A stretch of DNA of 64,000 bases, from contig NZ_QUBQ01000004.1 in assembly GCF_003388735.1 (NCBI RefSeq), positions 248,001 to 312,000 on the forward strand. Reading direction: 5' to 3'. This stretch comes from Paenibacillus paeoniae (GTDB lineage: Bacteria; Bacillota; Bacilli; Paenibacillales; Paenibacillaceae). Under the pieces are notes generated by a model that worked only from the letters and a program-made list of their open reading frames with translations, made no database searches and was not told the DNA's origin. A program made the translations under genes and the position numbers. This document shows positions 37,795-46,586 of the stretch, one piece after another (position 1 is the stretch's first letter; every line of letters begins with the position of its first letter).

Positions 37795-39903
37795 TTAGGC
37801 AAGGTATTCCGCCATAATCTCCTCAACAGCGAACGGCGTAACACCTTGATCCATCGAAAATACCGCATCTGCCTCGTTTGCAGACCCGACAAGTTCTCCT
37901 CTTGCTATCGCATGGAGCATAAACAAGTCGTGCAGATTAGGCCTCCGCAGCGAACACATCGCTTTCCCCATAGCCACAATCCCCCGCTGATTCCCCTCTA
38001 CATTGTTGTAGTAGTTCGGGTGTCTGGACAGAGACAAATCCGCCCATACAACCGTACGCGACAAGAGATCCAGAATGACGGGAATCGCAATCTTCGTAGC
38101 TGCGGTCACATCAATCTTGTCTTCTACCGTCGAAGGCTCGAATATTTCACCCGAATCAGGCTTCTTGCGCATCATCCAGCCCACGAAGCATTCCGGCAAG
38201 TCGTAATACGGCTGATCGGTAAAAGACTGAAGCGTGGCGATAACATAACGGCCACCCTGTTCAACGATCGAAGGAATATGAAGATCGATGAACTCACATG
38301 CGCCGTGCGGCGCCGATACAATATCACCGCTATGCACAACGCGCATGCTTGCGGATCTCAGATTCGTATACGAGATATGCTCCATATATCCCCAATGCTT
38401 ATCGTACACCACGGCGGACAAATCGATATCGACACGACCTGTAGGCTTACCATTCACATCACCTTCTTTCCACCAGCTAAAGAAACGAATTGTATCTCCC
38501 TCCGGTATTGCCAGACGGCTTCCCCGAACGATCGTGCGCAGTGCCTTGCTTGCCGACCGCTGAGAGAATGGAACCAGACAATTGGCCAACCGACGATCAA
38601 TATACGTTTTTCCAAGCGGCTGAAGAGACGAGAAGCGCTCAACAAGCGCCTGGTTACAGATTTGCACAATTCCCTCGCACAACGCATGATCCAACCCTGG
38701 AAGCTGATGAGGAATCGCAACCGCCTTGGCAACATTCCCTTTAGGAAAAAAGGTTCGCAGCTCAATACGCTCATGACGATGAGTAAAATGCGTCTTTACC
38801 TGCAGCAGGACAGGCGTAGCTATTTGATTCGCAATCTCGTTAAAAGCCGCCACAACAAGTTCCCGATCGCCATCGCCAATTCTCAGCAAATGGTCCAACC
38901 TTCTCGCGAACTCGCCGGGACGCTGCATCAAGAGATCGATCGATGTCCATACATCCCGATATTGCAGAGCCAGCTCGACGCTTCCGCGGAAAGTCGTAAA
39001 GGGTTTATTATTGCGCAGAATATCAAAGGCTTCCTGGCAGCGCACATAGCGGTTCTTATATTCGGAAGGATGCAAAATTTCGCCGAGACGAATCCATCGC
39101 TGCTTGTATCTCAGCATATCCTCCGTTATGGGATAACATTGCTCCAACAGCTGAAGCAGCAGCCGTCTCTCGGAGCGCTTGAATTTGCGAAAGCGTACAG
39201 GTTTCTCAAGACTGGTATCACCTTCCGACCAAGCGACAGCCAGACGAAGGACATCTGTTGCATTTTTTACATAGCGTCCAATTAACTCCATGTCGGCTTT
39301 GCCATGCTTTAGCAATGCACCAGCGACAAATCCCACATTCTCCTTAAACGGGATTTTCTCAGGTAAAATTTCACATAGCTTATGACTATCCGCGGATTCG
39401 ATTACCGCTTCCATATCTGCTTTGTCCGTCTCGGAGATGGATGTATTCGCCTGAATCAATCTAGATATCAGGACATAGAATTCTGCTTCGCTCCCCAAGT
39501 CAATCACGTTCAGCTTAGCGTTATCTGACAAAAGCGGTCTTTTGGACGTCTTGGATTTGGGAACGTTTAGTGTGTAATAGTGATAGATCGCATTCAAATA
39601 CAACTCTGCATCATGTCCCTGCATGACTTGATTCGGAAAGTCAGGATACATCGGTTTATACGTTACATGGGCGCCTGTCAACACTTTCAGATCAGCCACC
39701 AACCGGACATAAAGCTCCTCGAACTGCTTGACGGACAAGGTGCATACAGCCTGCATCAATGAAGACGAGAACGTATAGCCCAGTTTTTCAATATTTTTCA
39801 GCGCTGTCGCCAAGTAGGTATGGGGCAGCAGGTCACGGGGATAATCCCCCCGATTCACAATCAACTTGTTTGCTCTTCGCAAATAAATGGTATGGATGTT
39901 CAT
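37795..39903 (-). CDS. TerD-like domain protein, unknown function
   Basis: 702 aa, soluble. The last ~230 residues resemble TerD/tellurite-resistance proteins (RVDIDLSAVVYDK, VVHSGDIVSAPHGACEFIDL), which bind calcium in chemical-stress systems. The N-terminal ~450 residues are helical and I do not recognise them; the whole layout recalls the MXAN_6230/SCO0854 family. No other ter genes are in the window. ATG at 39903 follows a duplicated leader sequence. Confidence 0.7.
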   Translation of the reverse strand: MNIHTIYLRRANKLIVNRGDYPRDLLPHTYLATALKNIEKLGYTFSSSLMQAVCTLSVKQFEELYVRLVADLKVLTGAHVTYKPMYPDFPNQVMQGHDAELYLNAIYHYYTLNVPKSKTSKRPLLSDNAKLNVIDLGSEAEFYVLISRLIQANTSISETDKADMEAVIESADSHKLCEILPEKIPFKENVGFVAGALLKHGKADMELIGRYVKNATDVLRLAVAWSEGDTSLEKPVRFRKFKRSERRLLLQLLEQCYPITEDMLRYKQRWIRLGEILHPSEYKNRYVRCQEAFDILRNNKPFTTFRGSVELALQYRDVWTSIDLLMQRPGEFARRLDHLLRIGDGDRELVVAAFNEIANQIATPVLLQVKTHFTHRHERIELRTFFPKGNVAKAVAIPHQLPGLDHALCEGIVQICNQALVERFSSLQPLGKTYIDRRLANCLVPFSQRSASKALRTIVRGSRLAIPEGDTIRFFSWWKEGDVNGKPTGRVDIDLSAVVYDKHWGYMEHISYTNLRSASMRVVHSGDIVSAPHGACEFIDLHIPSIVEQGGRYVIATLQSFTDQPYYDLPECFVGWMMRKKPDSGEIFEPSTVEDKIDVTAATKIAIPVILDLLSRTVVWADLSLSRHPNYYNNVEGNQRGIVAMGKAMCSLRRPNLHDLFMLHAIARGELVGSANEADAVFSMDQGVTPFAVEEIMAEYLA

Positions 39904-39909
39904 AAGGAC

Positions 39910-40066
39910 TACCAGGAAAGCTATACCCCTAATCGTTGGAAGTTGGTTTAGAAGGAAGGAATATAATAGCCTGGATGCCTCCTCTCATAAGAACTTCTTC
40001 AGGAAAGCTGCGCCCCTAGTTCACCTTTAATTGAATAATAGAAGGAAGGATCCGCAATAGCCTAAA
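39910..40066. repeat. tandem imperfect repeat in the leader of the TerD-like gene
   Basis: Two units about 87 bp apart share AGGAAAGCT, then (A/G)CCCCTA and TAGAAGGAAGGA, then AATAGCCT (39914 onward and 40001 onward). On the minus strand each unit ends shortly before an ATG, so it looks like a duplicated 5' leader. The rest of the 39904-40361 gap holds the remnant and terminator listed separately. Confidence 0.55.
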
Positions 40067-40165
40067 GGTCAAAGCCGGCAGACGGAGCTGCTCGCCTTGA
40101 TGTCTCCATCTTCACATAACAGGGACGCTCCGAACAGGGTGGAAGTATTACGAAGTGTTGAATCC

Positions 40166-40252
40166 TTCCTTAAAACTGCAACTCTCCAAAAGAAATTTTC
40201 CTGCGACTATGCTCAAGCAAGAACATATATGGAAGAAGATACTCCATTGTAG
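40166..40252 (+). pseudogene. fragment of an L7/L12-like C-terminal domain gene
   Basis: The frame reads LKTATLQKKFSCDYAQARTY, then MEE and a stop, closely matching VKTLAFIKKKFACDYAQARA in the large gene ending at 50047; the DNA also matches (GACTATGCTCAAGCAAGA against GATTATGCGCAAGCAAGA). No start or upstream domain remains, so it is the tail of a lost paralogue. A terminator follows at once. Confidence 0.7.
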
Positions 40253-40256
40253 AATT

Positions 40257-40288
40257 AAGCCCCTTCTGCTACGCGGAAGGGGCTTTTC
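40257..40288 (+). terminator. rho-independent terminator after the fragment
   Basis: Perfect 10 bp stem (40257-40266 with 40276-40285) and a short T-run. Probably the original terminator of the lost gene. Confidence 0.75.
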
Positions 40289-40361
40289 CTATTGGAGAGG
40301 AAGGCAGACGCAGAACGAATGCTCCACATGTTCATGTAGTATGCCGTTATACTTTGCGCTC

Positions 40362-41252
40362 TCAGAAGGCTTGCTTAACAGAGCTGCGATATTCATTAGG
40401 CGATACGCCTGCGCCTTTTTTGAATGCCTTGGAGAAAGAAAACATATCGACATAACCGATTGAATGAGCGATGGCAGAAAGGTTGAGCTCTGTCGTCTTC
40501 AGCAATCTTTTGGCCGCCGATATTCGAATTTCTTGCAAATACTTTAGCGGTGTAACATGGTAAGACTGCTTGAATTTTCTTGAGAAGTAGGAGCGCTCAA
40601 TACCTACATAATGGGCAACGGTCTCAATATTGATATCCTCCGAGTAGTGCAGCTCCATATGCTCCTTGGCACGCTCAAGCCATTCATCCGAGCAGACCTC
40701 TTCACGATCCTTATCTGATGTTTTTGCAGAAATCGCTTTGAATACCTCATGAAATGCAATGAGGCGAGTCAGATCCTGGTCCCGTTCGCATTCATTCTCA
40801 GCCAAAACCATCAATGTATGAAGAAAGCTTAGTGCATTCTGGTTGGCAGCGTTGAAATGGTAGGGCGTGCAATGCTTGATGCCAATACGCTCAAGCAACA
40901 AACCGGAATGCGGTCCTTCAAACGCAAGACTTAAATAGTGCATAGGCTGAGTGTCGCTGCTGAAATATTCATGAGACACCTGTGGGAAGCAGCAGAAAAT
41001 ATCGTTTCGATGCAGATGGTATTTTTTGCTTTTTTGGATAAATGTGCCTTCTCCATTTAGAATAAAAATTAAGTTGTAATAAGGTAAGACACGAGGACCC
41101 GTATGATAGTGACGTGTAGTCTCATAAACCCCGATTCGCACCGGCCAAGCCGCACTCGACTTTTCAAATTCAGTGGGAACAAACAAATATTTCCTTGAAT
41201 GATCTACGTTTATTGAACTATTCTCCTTCAACAAAGCGCTCCCTCCTAACAT
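40362..41252 (-). CDS. AraC family transcriptional regulator
   Basis: 296 aa. N-terminal cupin (LIFILNGEGTFIQKSKKYHL) and C-terminal double helix-turn-helix (INIETVAHYVGIERSYFSRK; LSAIAHSIGYVDMFSFSKAF). Divergent from the acyl-CoA dehydrogenase-MetNIQ operon across about 190 bp, so probably its activator. Confidence 0.9.
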   Translation of the reverse strand: MLGGSALLKENSSINVDHSRKYLFVPTEFEKSSAAWPVRIGVYETTRHYHTGPRVLPYYNLIFILNGEGTFIQKSKKYHLHRNDIFCCFPQVSHEYFSSDTQPMHYLSLAFEGPHSGLLLERIGIKHCTPYHFNAANQNALSFLHTLMVLAENECERDQDLTRLIAFHEVFKAISAKTSDKDREEVCSDEWLERAKEHMELHYSEDINIETVAHYVGIERSYFSRKFKQSYHVTPLKYLQEIRISAAKRLLKTTELNLSAIAHSIGYVDMFSFSKAFKKGAGVSPNEYRSSVKQAF

Positions 41253-41441
41253 GGAAACAAAGTGATCGATGAGTAGTGAAGCTTGAGAGTATTATAATAT
41301 GTTTAAAATTAAATACAACTAAAATGATTGGAATAGTCATAATTGGATAAGTCGAGAAATCACGTTTGGACATTCAGTTCATGATTTTGAACTGCTATAT
41401 TTTTAAAACAACAAACTAACATGTTGTGGAGAGAGGTGGGA

Positions 41442-42626
41442 ATGTGCGACATGCCTTCTGCACAGAACAAATTTGTAACTACGCAGCATAAGTGGCTGAC
41501 TCGATTGGACGAGGCTTTGGAACGAAATGCTGCCGAGACCATAAAAGCAGATGAAACAAATGGCTTTAACTACAGCCTCATAGCTGATTTGAAGGCGATT
41601 GGATATCCGCAATTAGCTGTACCGCATGATCTGGGGGGAGAAGGTCTCTCCTTAACGGATTTGCTGCTGTACCAGGAACGTATCGCCATGACGGATGCGC
41701 CTGTTGCGCTTGCGATTGGCTGGCATATGAATACGGTGCTGCAATTAAGCAAGACACGTCATTGGAAGGAAGATGATTTTACTGATTTGTGCAAGCCCGT
41801 CCTTGAACGCAGCGCGCTGATAAACCGGGCGGATTCAGAAGCCGCAACCGGAAGCCCCTCACGAGGCGGAAGGCCACAGACAACAGCAAGAAAGTCGGAG
41901 GATGGCTATCGTGTGACAGGAAGAAAGTCATTCACTTCTTTAGCTCCCGTCCTGGATTACTTTATTGTATCGGTGTTCGATCAAGAGGAGGATTGCATCT
42001 CGGATTTCTTGATTCCGCGCGAGACAGAAGGATTATCGATTGAGCCCACCTGGAATATGGTCGGGATGAGGGGGACGGGGAGTCACGACTTGGTTCTGCA
42101 AGATGCATATGTTCCCGCTTCCGCCAAGGTACATGCACGAAACCGCCCGGCGCAGGCGAAAGCCAGTCAGAGCAATCCGCATAATCTGTGTATTCCCGCT
42201 GTCTATTTGGGAATTGCTCTTGCTGCAAGAACGGAAGCGATACGTTTTGCCAACAGCTATCAGCCGAACAGTCTGACTCATCCGATTGCTCAACTGCCCC
42301 ATGTTCAACAATCCATCGGGAGAATCGAGCTTGAGCTGTCGTCCGCCAGACATTTTATGTACTCCGTTGCCGGAAAGTATGATCAGCAGCAGGGGGCAAC
42401 CGACGAGGATTTCATAGCGGTGAAGGTGTATGCGATTCAGACCGCCCTATCCGTCGTGGATAAAGCTATGCGAATTGTAGGCGCGCAAAGCCTTGCGATG
42501 ACTCATCCTCTTCAGCGCATGTATCGTGATGTACGATTTGGGCTGCATAATCCTCCCATGGAGGATTTGGCGATTAGTCAGCTGGCGAAGCACGCTATTG
42601 AAGAGATTCAAGGGAAGTACAAATAA
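41442..42626 (+). CDS. acyl-CoA dehydrogenase-like flavoprotein
   Basis: 394 aa. Acyl-CoA dehydrogenase fold: N-terminal helices, middle domain (GYRVTGRKSFTSLAPVLDYF, GMRGTGSHDLVLQDAYVP) and C-terminal helices (MRIVGAQSLAMTHPLQRMYRDVR). Members of this group next to sulfur genes (SfnB/DszC type) are FMN-dependent and work on organosulfur compounds. The link to MetNIQ supports that reading (inference). The start is ambiguous among 41421, 41442 and 41451; 41442 has GAGAGG 5 nt upstream. Confidence 0.8.
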   Translation: MCDMPSAQNKFVTTQHKWLTRLDEALERNAAETIKADETNGFNYSLIADLKAIGYPQLAVPHDLGGEGLSLTDLLLYQERIAMTDAPVALAIGWHMNTVLQLSKTRHWKEDDFTDLCKPVLERSALINRADSEAATGSPSRGGRPQTTARKSEDGYRVTGRKSFTSLAPVLDYFIVSVFDQEEDCISDFLIPRETEGLSIEPTWNMVGMRGTGSHDLVLQDAYVPASAKVHARNRPAQAKASQSNPHNLCIPAVYLGIALAARTEAIRFANSYQPNSLTHPIAQLPHVQQSIGRIELELSSARHFMYSVAGKYDQQQGATDEDFIAVKVYAIQTALSVVDKAMRIVGAQSLAMTHPLQRMYRDVRFGLHNPPMEDLAISQLAKHAIEEIQGKYK

Positions 42627-42646
42627 GTGAAAGTAAGGTAAACGAT

Positions 42647-43612
42647 ATGATCGAGATCAAAAACCTTAATAAGACATTTGATGAGAAGCAAGTTCTTCAA
42701 GGAATCGATCTAGTCATTGAAAAGGGCGACATCTATGGCCTCGTTGGCGTCAGTGGCGCAGGAAAATCCACACTTCTGCGCTGCATTAACGGATTGGAGC
42801 TTTTCGACTCCGGCACCTTAATGGTGGATAACGTGCATGTGAACCGCCTGACCAATAAGGAGCTTCGTTACTTCCGAAGCGGCATTGGCATGATTTTTCA
42901 GCAGTTTAGCTTGCTGGAGCGCAAAACCGTCTATGAGAACATTTTGTTCCCTCTCAAATGCTTTAAATCAAAAATGAACAATGTGGATCAGAAAATACGT
43001 GAAGTGCTAGAGCTTGTGGAGCTTACAGATAAGATCCATATGCTGCCGAGGCAACTGAGCGGCGGACAGAAGCAGAGAGTAGCTATTGCGCGTGCGCTTA
43101 TCATGAATCCCAAAATTTTATTATGTGATGAAGCAACCTCGGCCCTCGATCCCAACATTACGCAGTCGATTCTGGAACTGTTAAAACGGATCAATCGAGA
43201 GCTAGGCATTACAATCGTCGTCGTCACGCATCAGATGTCTGTAGTAAAGGAAATTTGCAACAAAATGGGGGTACTAAGCTCAGGCAAGCTGAAGGCTGCC
43301 GGCCCTGTCCAAGACATTTTTCTGAATACGCCTGAACTATTGGATGATTTCATGGGGGAGGAGAACTATCGTGACGGTCAATCTGATCAGAAGAAAACAA
43401 AGCTTGAAATTATTCTGCGCAGCGGCGAAAACGATCAGATTCTCTCCAAGCTGGCCATTGAGACAGGCGTCCAATTCGAACTGGTATGGGGCGGATTGAA
43501 CAAGTATAGCGATTCCATTGCCGGGGCTTTAATGATTCGTGTCCGCGATGAGGAGTATGCCCTGGTCGAGGCCTATCTGAACCAGCATCGTGTGGAATGG
43601 AGGAAGGTATAG
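42647..43612 (+). CDS. metN: methionine ABC transporter ATP-binding protein
   Basis: 321 aa. Walker A GVSGAGKSTLLRC, Q-loop GMIFQQFSLL, signature LSGGQKQRVAIARA, Walker B ILLCDEATSALD, and a C-terminal NIL ligand-sensing domain (about 245-320). Energises uptake of methionine or related compounds with the next two genes. Confidence 0.93.
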   Translation: MIEIKNLNKTFDEKQVLQGIDLVIEKGDIYGLVGVSGAGKSTLLRCINGLELFDSGTLMVDNVHVNRLTNKELRYFRSGIGMIFQQFSLLERKTVYENILFPLKCFKSKMNNVDQKIREVLELVELTDKIHMLPRQLSGGQKQRVAIARALIMNPKILLCDEATSALDPNITQSILELLKRINRELGITIVVVTHQMSVVKEICNKMGVLSSGKLKAAGPVQDIFLNTPELLDDFMGEENYRDGQSDQKKTKLEIILRSGENDQILSKLAIETGVQFELVWGGLNKYSDSIAGALMIRVRDEEYALVEAYLNQHRVEWRKV

Positions 43613-43613
43613 C

Positions 43614-44276
43614 ATGTATCAATACGATTTGGAGACGATGCTGTCCAAAATTATATTGCCCGGTCTGCGTGATTCTTTCCTCATGCTGGGCGGCTCGATT
43701 CTAACCTGCTCGATCTGCGGCTTTCTATTGGCGATTATTTTGATTACGACCGATTCCAGGGGGCTTCGCCCCAATCGCGTTGTCTACGAGACGATCAGCG
43801 CCGTCATTAATGTACTGCGCTCCGTTCCTTTCATCATCGTCATTATTGTCATTATTCCGATCACCCGTTGGGTATGCGGTACTTCCATCGGGGTGGGGCC
43901 GGCTATTTTCTCCATTACGGTTGCGGGCTCTCCGCTAATTGCAAGATTACTGGAGGGCTGCTTCAAGGAAATCGATGCTCGTCTGATTGAAGCCGCCAAA
44001 TCGTTCGGAGCGTCAGATTGGCAAATAACGTGGCATGTCATCGTGAATGAATCAATTCCGTCCATTGTATCGAGCATGACACTAGGGATTGTGTCGCTTC
44101 TGGGCTACACGGCCATAGCCGGAACTGTGGGAGCAGGCGGCCTCGGAGCCGTAGCCTTGACCTATGGCTATCAAAATTTTGACGATACGATCATGTACAG
44201 CACCGTCTTCATTCTTATTATCATTGTTCAACTCATTCAGCTGTCCGGCAATTCCCTTTACAGAAAACTGAAATAA
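43614..44276 (+). CDS. metI: methionine ABC transporter permease
   Basis: 220 aa, about five membrane helices, with the binding-protein-dependent transport signature around EAAKSFGASDWQITWHVIVN (EAA loop). ATG 43614 starts 1 nt after the metN stop; the longer frame overlaps metN. Confidence 0.93.
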   Translation: MYQYDLETMLSKIILPGLRDSFLMLGGSILTCSICGFLLAIILITTDSRGLRPNRVVYETISAVINVLRSVPFIIVIIVIIPITRWVCGTSIGVGPAIFSITVAGSPLIARLLEGCFKEIDARLIEAAKSFGASDWQITWHVIVNESIPSIVSSMTLGIVSLLGYTAIAGTVGAGGLGAVALTYGYQNFDDTIMYSTVFILIIIVQLIQLSGNSLYRKLK

Positions 44277-44300
44277 CCAGAAGAGAAAGGACCACACCAC

Positions 44301-45140
44301 ATGAACAAAAAACTAGCATCCCTGTTACTGGTATCTCTATTACTTATGAGCGTATTACTAGCTGCTTGCTCGTCGGACAAGAAGTCAGACCCTGCCGCCA
44401 AAGGAGGCAAAAAAATAGTTGTCGGGGTACTGGCCCGCGAGCAGCCTGATTTGGAATATGTAGCGGAAAAGCTGAAGCCAGAGGGCTTCGAGATTGAAGC
44501 CCGCGTCTTTAACGACAATATCGCTATCAATACAGCAACAGAGGATGGCAGCATCGACGCCAACTTCTTTCAGAATGAGCGTTATTTAAACAGTTTTAAT
44601 AGCAGTAAAAATACTCATCTAATTACGTATGGTCCATCTATTTTCACCACACCCGTGTTATTGGTTTCGAAAAAGTACGGATCTGTCGCAGAGCTGCCTA
44701 AGGGAGCCAAGGTTGGCATTGCCAATGATTCGGCTAACCGTGCGAGAGAGCTGCAGCTGTTGGCAGATAACGGCGTGATTAAGCTGAAGGAGGGAGTAGC
44801 TCTTCCTACCTTGCTGGATATCACAGAAAACCCTCAACAGCTTGATTTCGTGGAGACAGATCCTCGCAATCGAGTGGGTATTTTCCCTGATCTGGATGCC
44901 ATGACTGCGCCGTCTATTACGGTGTATCAGATGAAAGATCCGGCAGTAACGGTGGATAAGGCTCTGCTGGCGGAGACACCAGAGGTTTACAAAACGTATG
45001 GCGGTACATTGTTTGTCGTCCATGAAGACAAAAAAGACCTGGAGTGGCTCGACAAAGCCATTGAAATTATGACGTCCAACGAGTATTCGGAATGGCTGTT
45101 AAAAACGTACAGCGGCGTTAAAAAACCGTTGGCAGAGTAA
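44301..45140 (+). CDS. metQ: methionine-binding lipoprotein (NlpA/MetQ family)
   Basis: 279 aa. A lipoprotein signal peptide with LLAAC lipobox, lipidated cysteine at 23. NlpA-type binding domain (KIVVGVLAREQPDLEYVAEK, DANFFQNERYLNSF). Third gene of the transporter. Specificity may be for a methionine derivative given the catabolic neighbours. Confidence 0.92.
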   Translation: MNKKLASLLLVSLLLMSVLLAACSSDKKSDPAAKGGKKIVVGVLAREQPDLEYVAEKLKPEGFEIEARVFNDNIAINTATEDGSIDANFFQNERYLNSFNSSKNTHLITYGPSIFTTPVLLVSKKYGSVAELPKGAKVGIANDSANRARELQLLADNGVIKLKEGVALPTLLDITENPQQLDFVETDPRNRVGIFPDLDAMTAPSITVYQMKDPAVTVDKALLAETPEVYKTYGGTLFVVHEDKKDLEWLDKAIEIMTSNEYSEWLLKTYSGVKKPLAE

Positions 45141-45185
45141 ACTTTCAGAACTATTTTCATAAAAATTCGAGGAGGAATTACGAAT

Positions 45186-45545
45186 ATGGCAACCGTAATC
45201 GGAATTTCAAATACAACATTAGCTGGCGAACAGCTGGAAAGCTTCATTGATCTTATTGGTACCGCAGTAACAACAGGGCTGAGACTCCCGCCTGAACTAA
45301 GAAGCGTATCCCTATTCCAACTTCCAAAAGAGAGCAGCACGAAAAAAAGCGGGGAAGAAATTACGTTTTTCGTCTATACGGCTCCGAACAAGCCTGTAGA
45401 TGCCAAACGTGATCTTGTGAAAAACATACAGACAACGGCGGATCAATTCTTCCAAGCATCTGGCGGTGTTAAAACCATTGTCATTATAAAAGAGCATGCC
45501 GATGAAAACGTAGGCGTAGCTGGCGTCCTGAGACTGGATCACTAA
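45186..45545 (+). CDS. tautomerase-like small protein
   Basis: 119 aa. The C-terminal part (TIVIIKEHADENVGVAGVL) resembles the 4-oxalocrotonate tautomerase pattern, but residue 2 is alanine instead of the catalytic proline, so it is probably not a standard tautomerase. Ribosome site GAGGAGG. Sits between metQ and the aldo-keto reductase in the same operon. Confidence 0.6.
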   Translation: MATVIGISNTTLAGEQLESFIDLIGTAVTTGLRLPPELRSVSLFQLPKESSTKKSGEEITFFVYTAPNKPVDAKRDLVKNIQTTADQFFQASGGVKTIVIIKEHADENVGVAGVLRLDH

Positions 45546-45596
45546 TCTGTATACGAGTTGACATCAAACAATTGCAGCATAAGGAGGCTCTCTCAA

Positions 45597-46586
45597 ATGG
45601 AGCTTATGGAAATCGGACGTTCCGGCATACAAGCGTCGGTCATTACCTTCGGAGCAATGGGTATTGGAGGCGGCTTCCGCTATCCCGATACAGATGATCA
45701 GGAATCTATTCGCACCATTCATGCCGCGCTGGATGCAGGGATCAATATAATAGATACCGCACCCGTGTACGGCTTCGGGCATAGCGAAGAAATAATCGGA
45801 CAGGCTTTGAAGGGCAGACGTGACAGCGTCGTTCTATCAACCAAATGCGGACTATGGTGGGGCGATGAAGAGGGTACCTATCGCTTCACTTGGGATGGCC
45901 ATAAGGTGAAGAGAAACCTTAGCAGTCGAACGATTAGAATCGAGGTTGAAGAGAGCCTGCGACGCCTCAATACGGATTATATCGATATCTACTACACGCA
46001 TAATCCCGCTATGCCGCCTTTCAATACGCCTATTGAGGAGACGATTGGCACCTTAATGGATTTGAAGAAGGAAGGCAAAATTTTAACGATAGGGGCCTCC
46101 AACTGCGATCCTCATCATATTAAAAGCTATCTGGAGCTTGGCGAGGTATCCATTGTACAGCGGCGCTATAATATGCTGGTTCAGGATGTTGAGGATGAGA
46201 TTCTGCCTCTTTGCCAGGACAACGGCATCAGCTTCCATGCCTATTCTCCCCTTGCCAATGGACTCCTGACAGGAAAGTTTGGCCGCGATTATCAGGTGCC
46301 AAAGGGAGAGTCCAAAGACGGTGATCCTTGGTGGGAACCGCCGCTCTACCATTCCGCATTGGATTTTGTAGAGAGTCTGCAATCCATATGTCAGGCGTAC
46401 AACTGCAGCCGTTCCGCTCTTGCCATCGCTTACTTGCGAGCCAAGGGAGAGAACATTAATGTCATCTGCGGCATTCGCACCGAGAAGCATCTCCAGGAAA
46501 ATGTTCATGGCGCACAGCTGAAGCTCTCCCAGGATGTTGTAGCGGAGATAGATCGACTTCGAGCGCAAAGGATTGTCCAGTCATGA
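45597..46586 (+). CDS. aldo/keto reductase
   Basis: 329 aa TIM-barrel NADPH oxidoreductase. Seen: GAMGIGGGFRY, DTAPVYGFGHSEEIIGQAL with the catalytic tyrosine, STKCGLWW, DIYYTHNP, IGASNC, and the NADPH site CGIRTEKHLQENV. Start ATG 45597 has AAGGAGG 9 nt upstream. Its stop overlaps the next gene's start (ATGA). Confidence 0.9.
   Translation: MELMEIGRSGIQASVITFGAMGIGGGFRYPDTDDQESIRTIHAALDAGINIIDTAPVYGFGHSEEIIGQALKGRRDSVVLSTKCGLWWGDEEGTYRFTWDGHKVKRNLSSRTIRIEVEESLRRLNTDYIDIYYTHNPAMPPFNTPIEETIGTLMDLKKEGKILTIGASNCDPHHIKSYLELGEVSIVQRRYNMLVQDVEDEILPLCQDNGISFHAYSPLANGLLTGKFGRDYQVPKGESKDGDPWWEPPLYHSALDFVESLQSICQAYNCSRSALAIAYLRAKGENINVICGIRTEKHLQENVHGAQLKLSQDVVAEIDRLRAQRIVQS

Noticed and set aside
37846..39285. 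479-codon open frame on the plus strand
   Set aside because: Lies wholly antisense to the TerD-like gene, rich in Arg/His/Ile codons typical of a shadow frame, with no ribosome site and no recognisable domain.
41253..41441. Riboswitch or T-box before the MetNIQ operon
   Set aside because: The gap is short and AT-rich; I saw no S-box helices, T-box motif or terminator/antiterminator pair.
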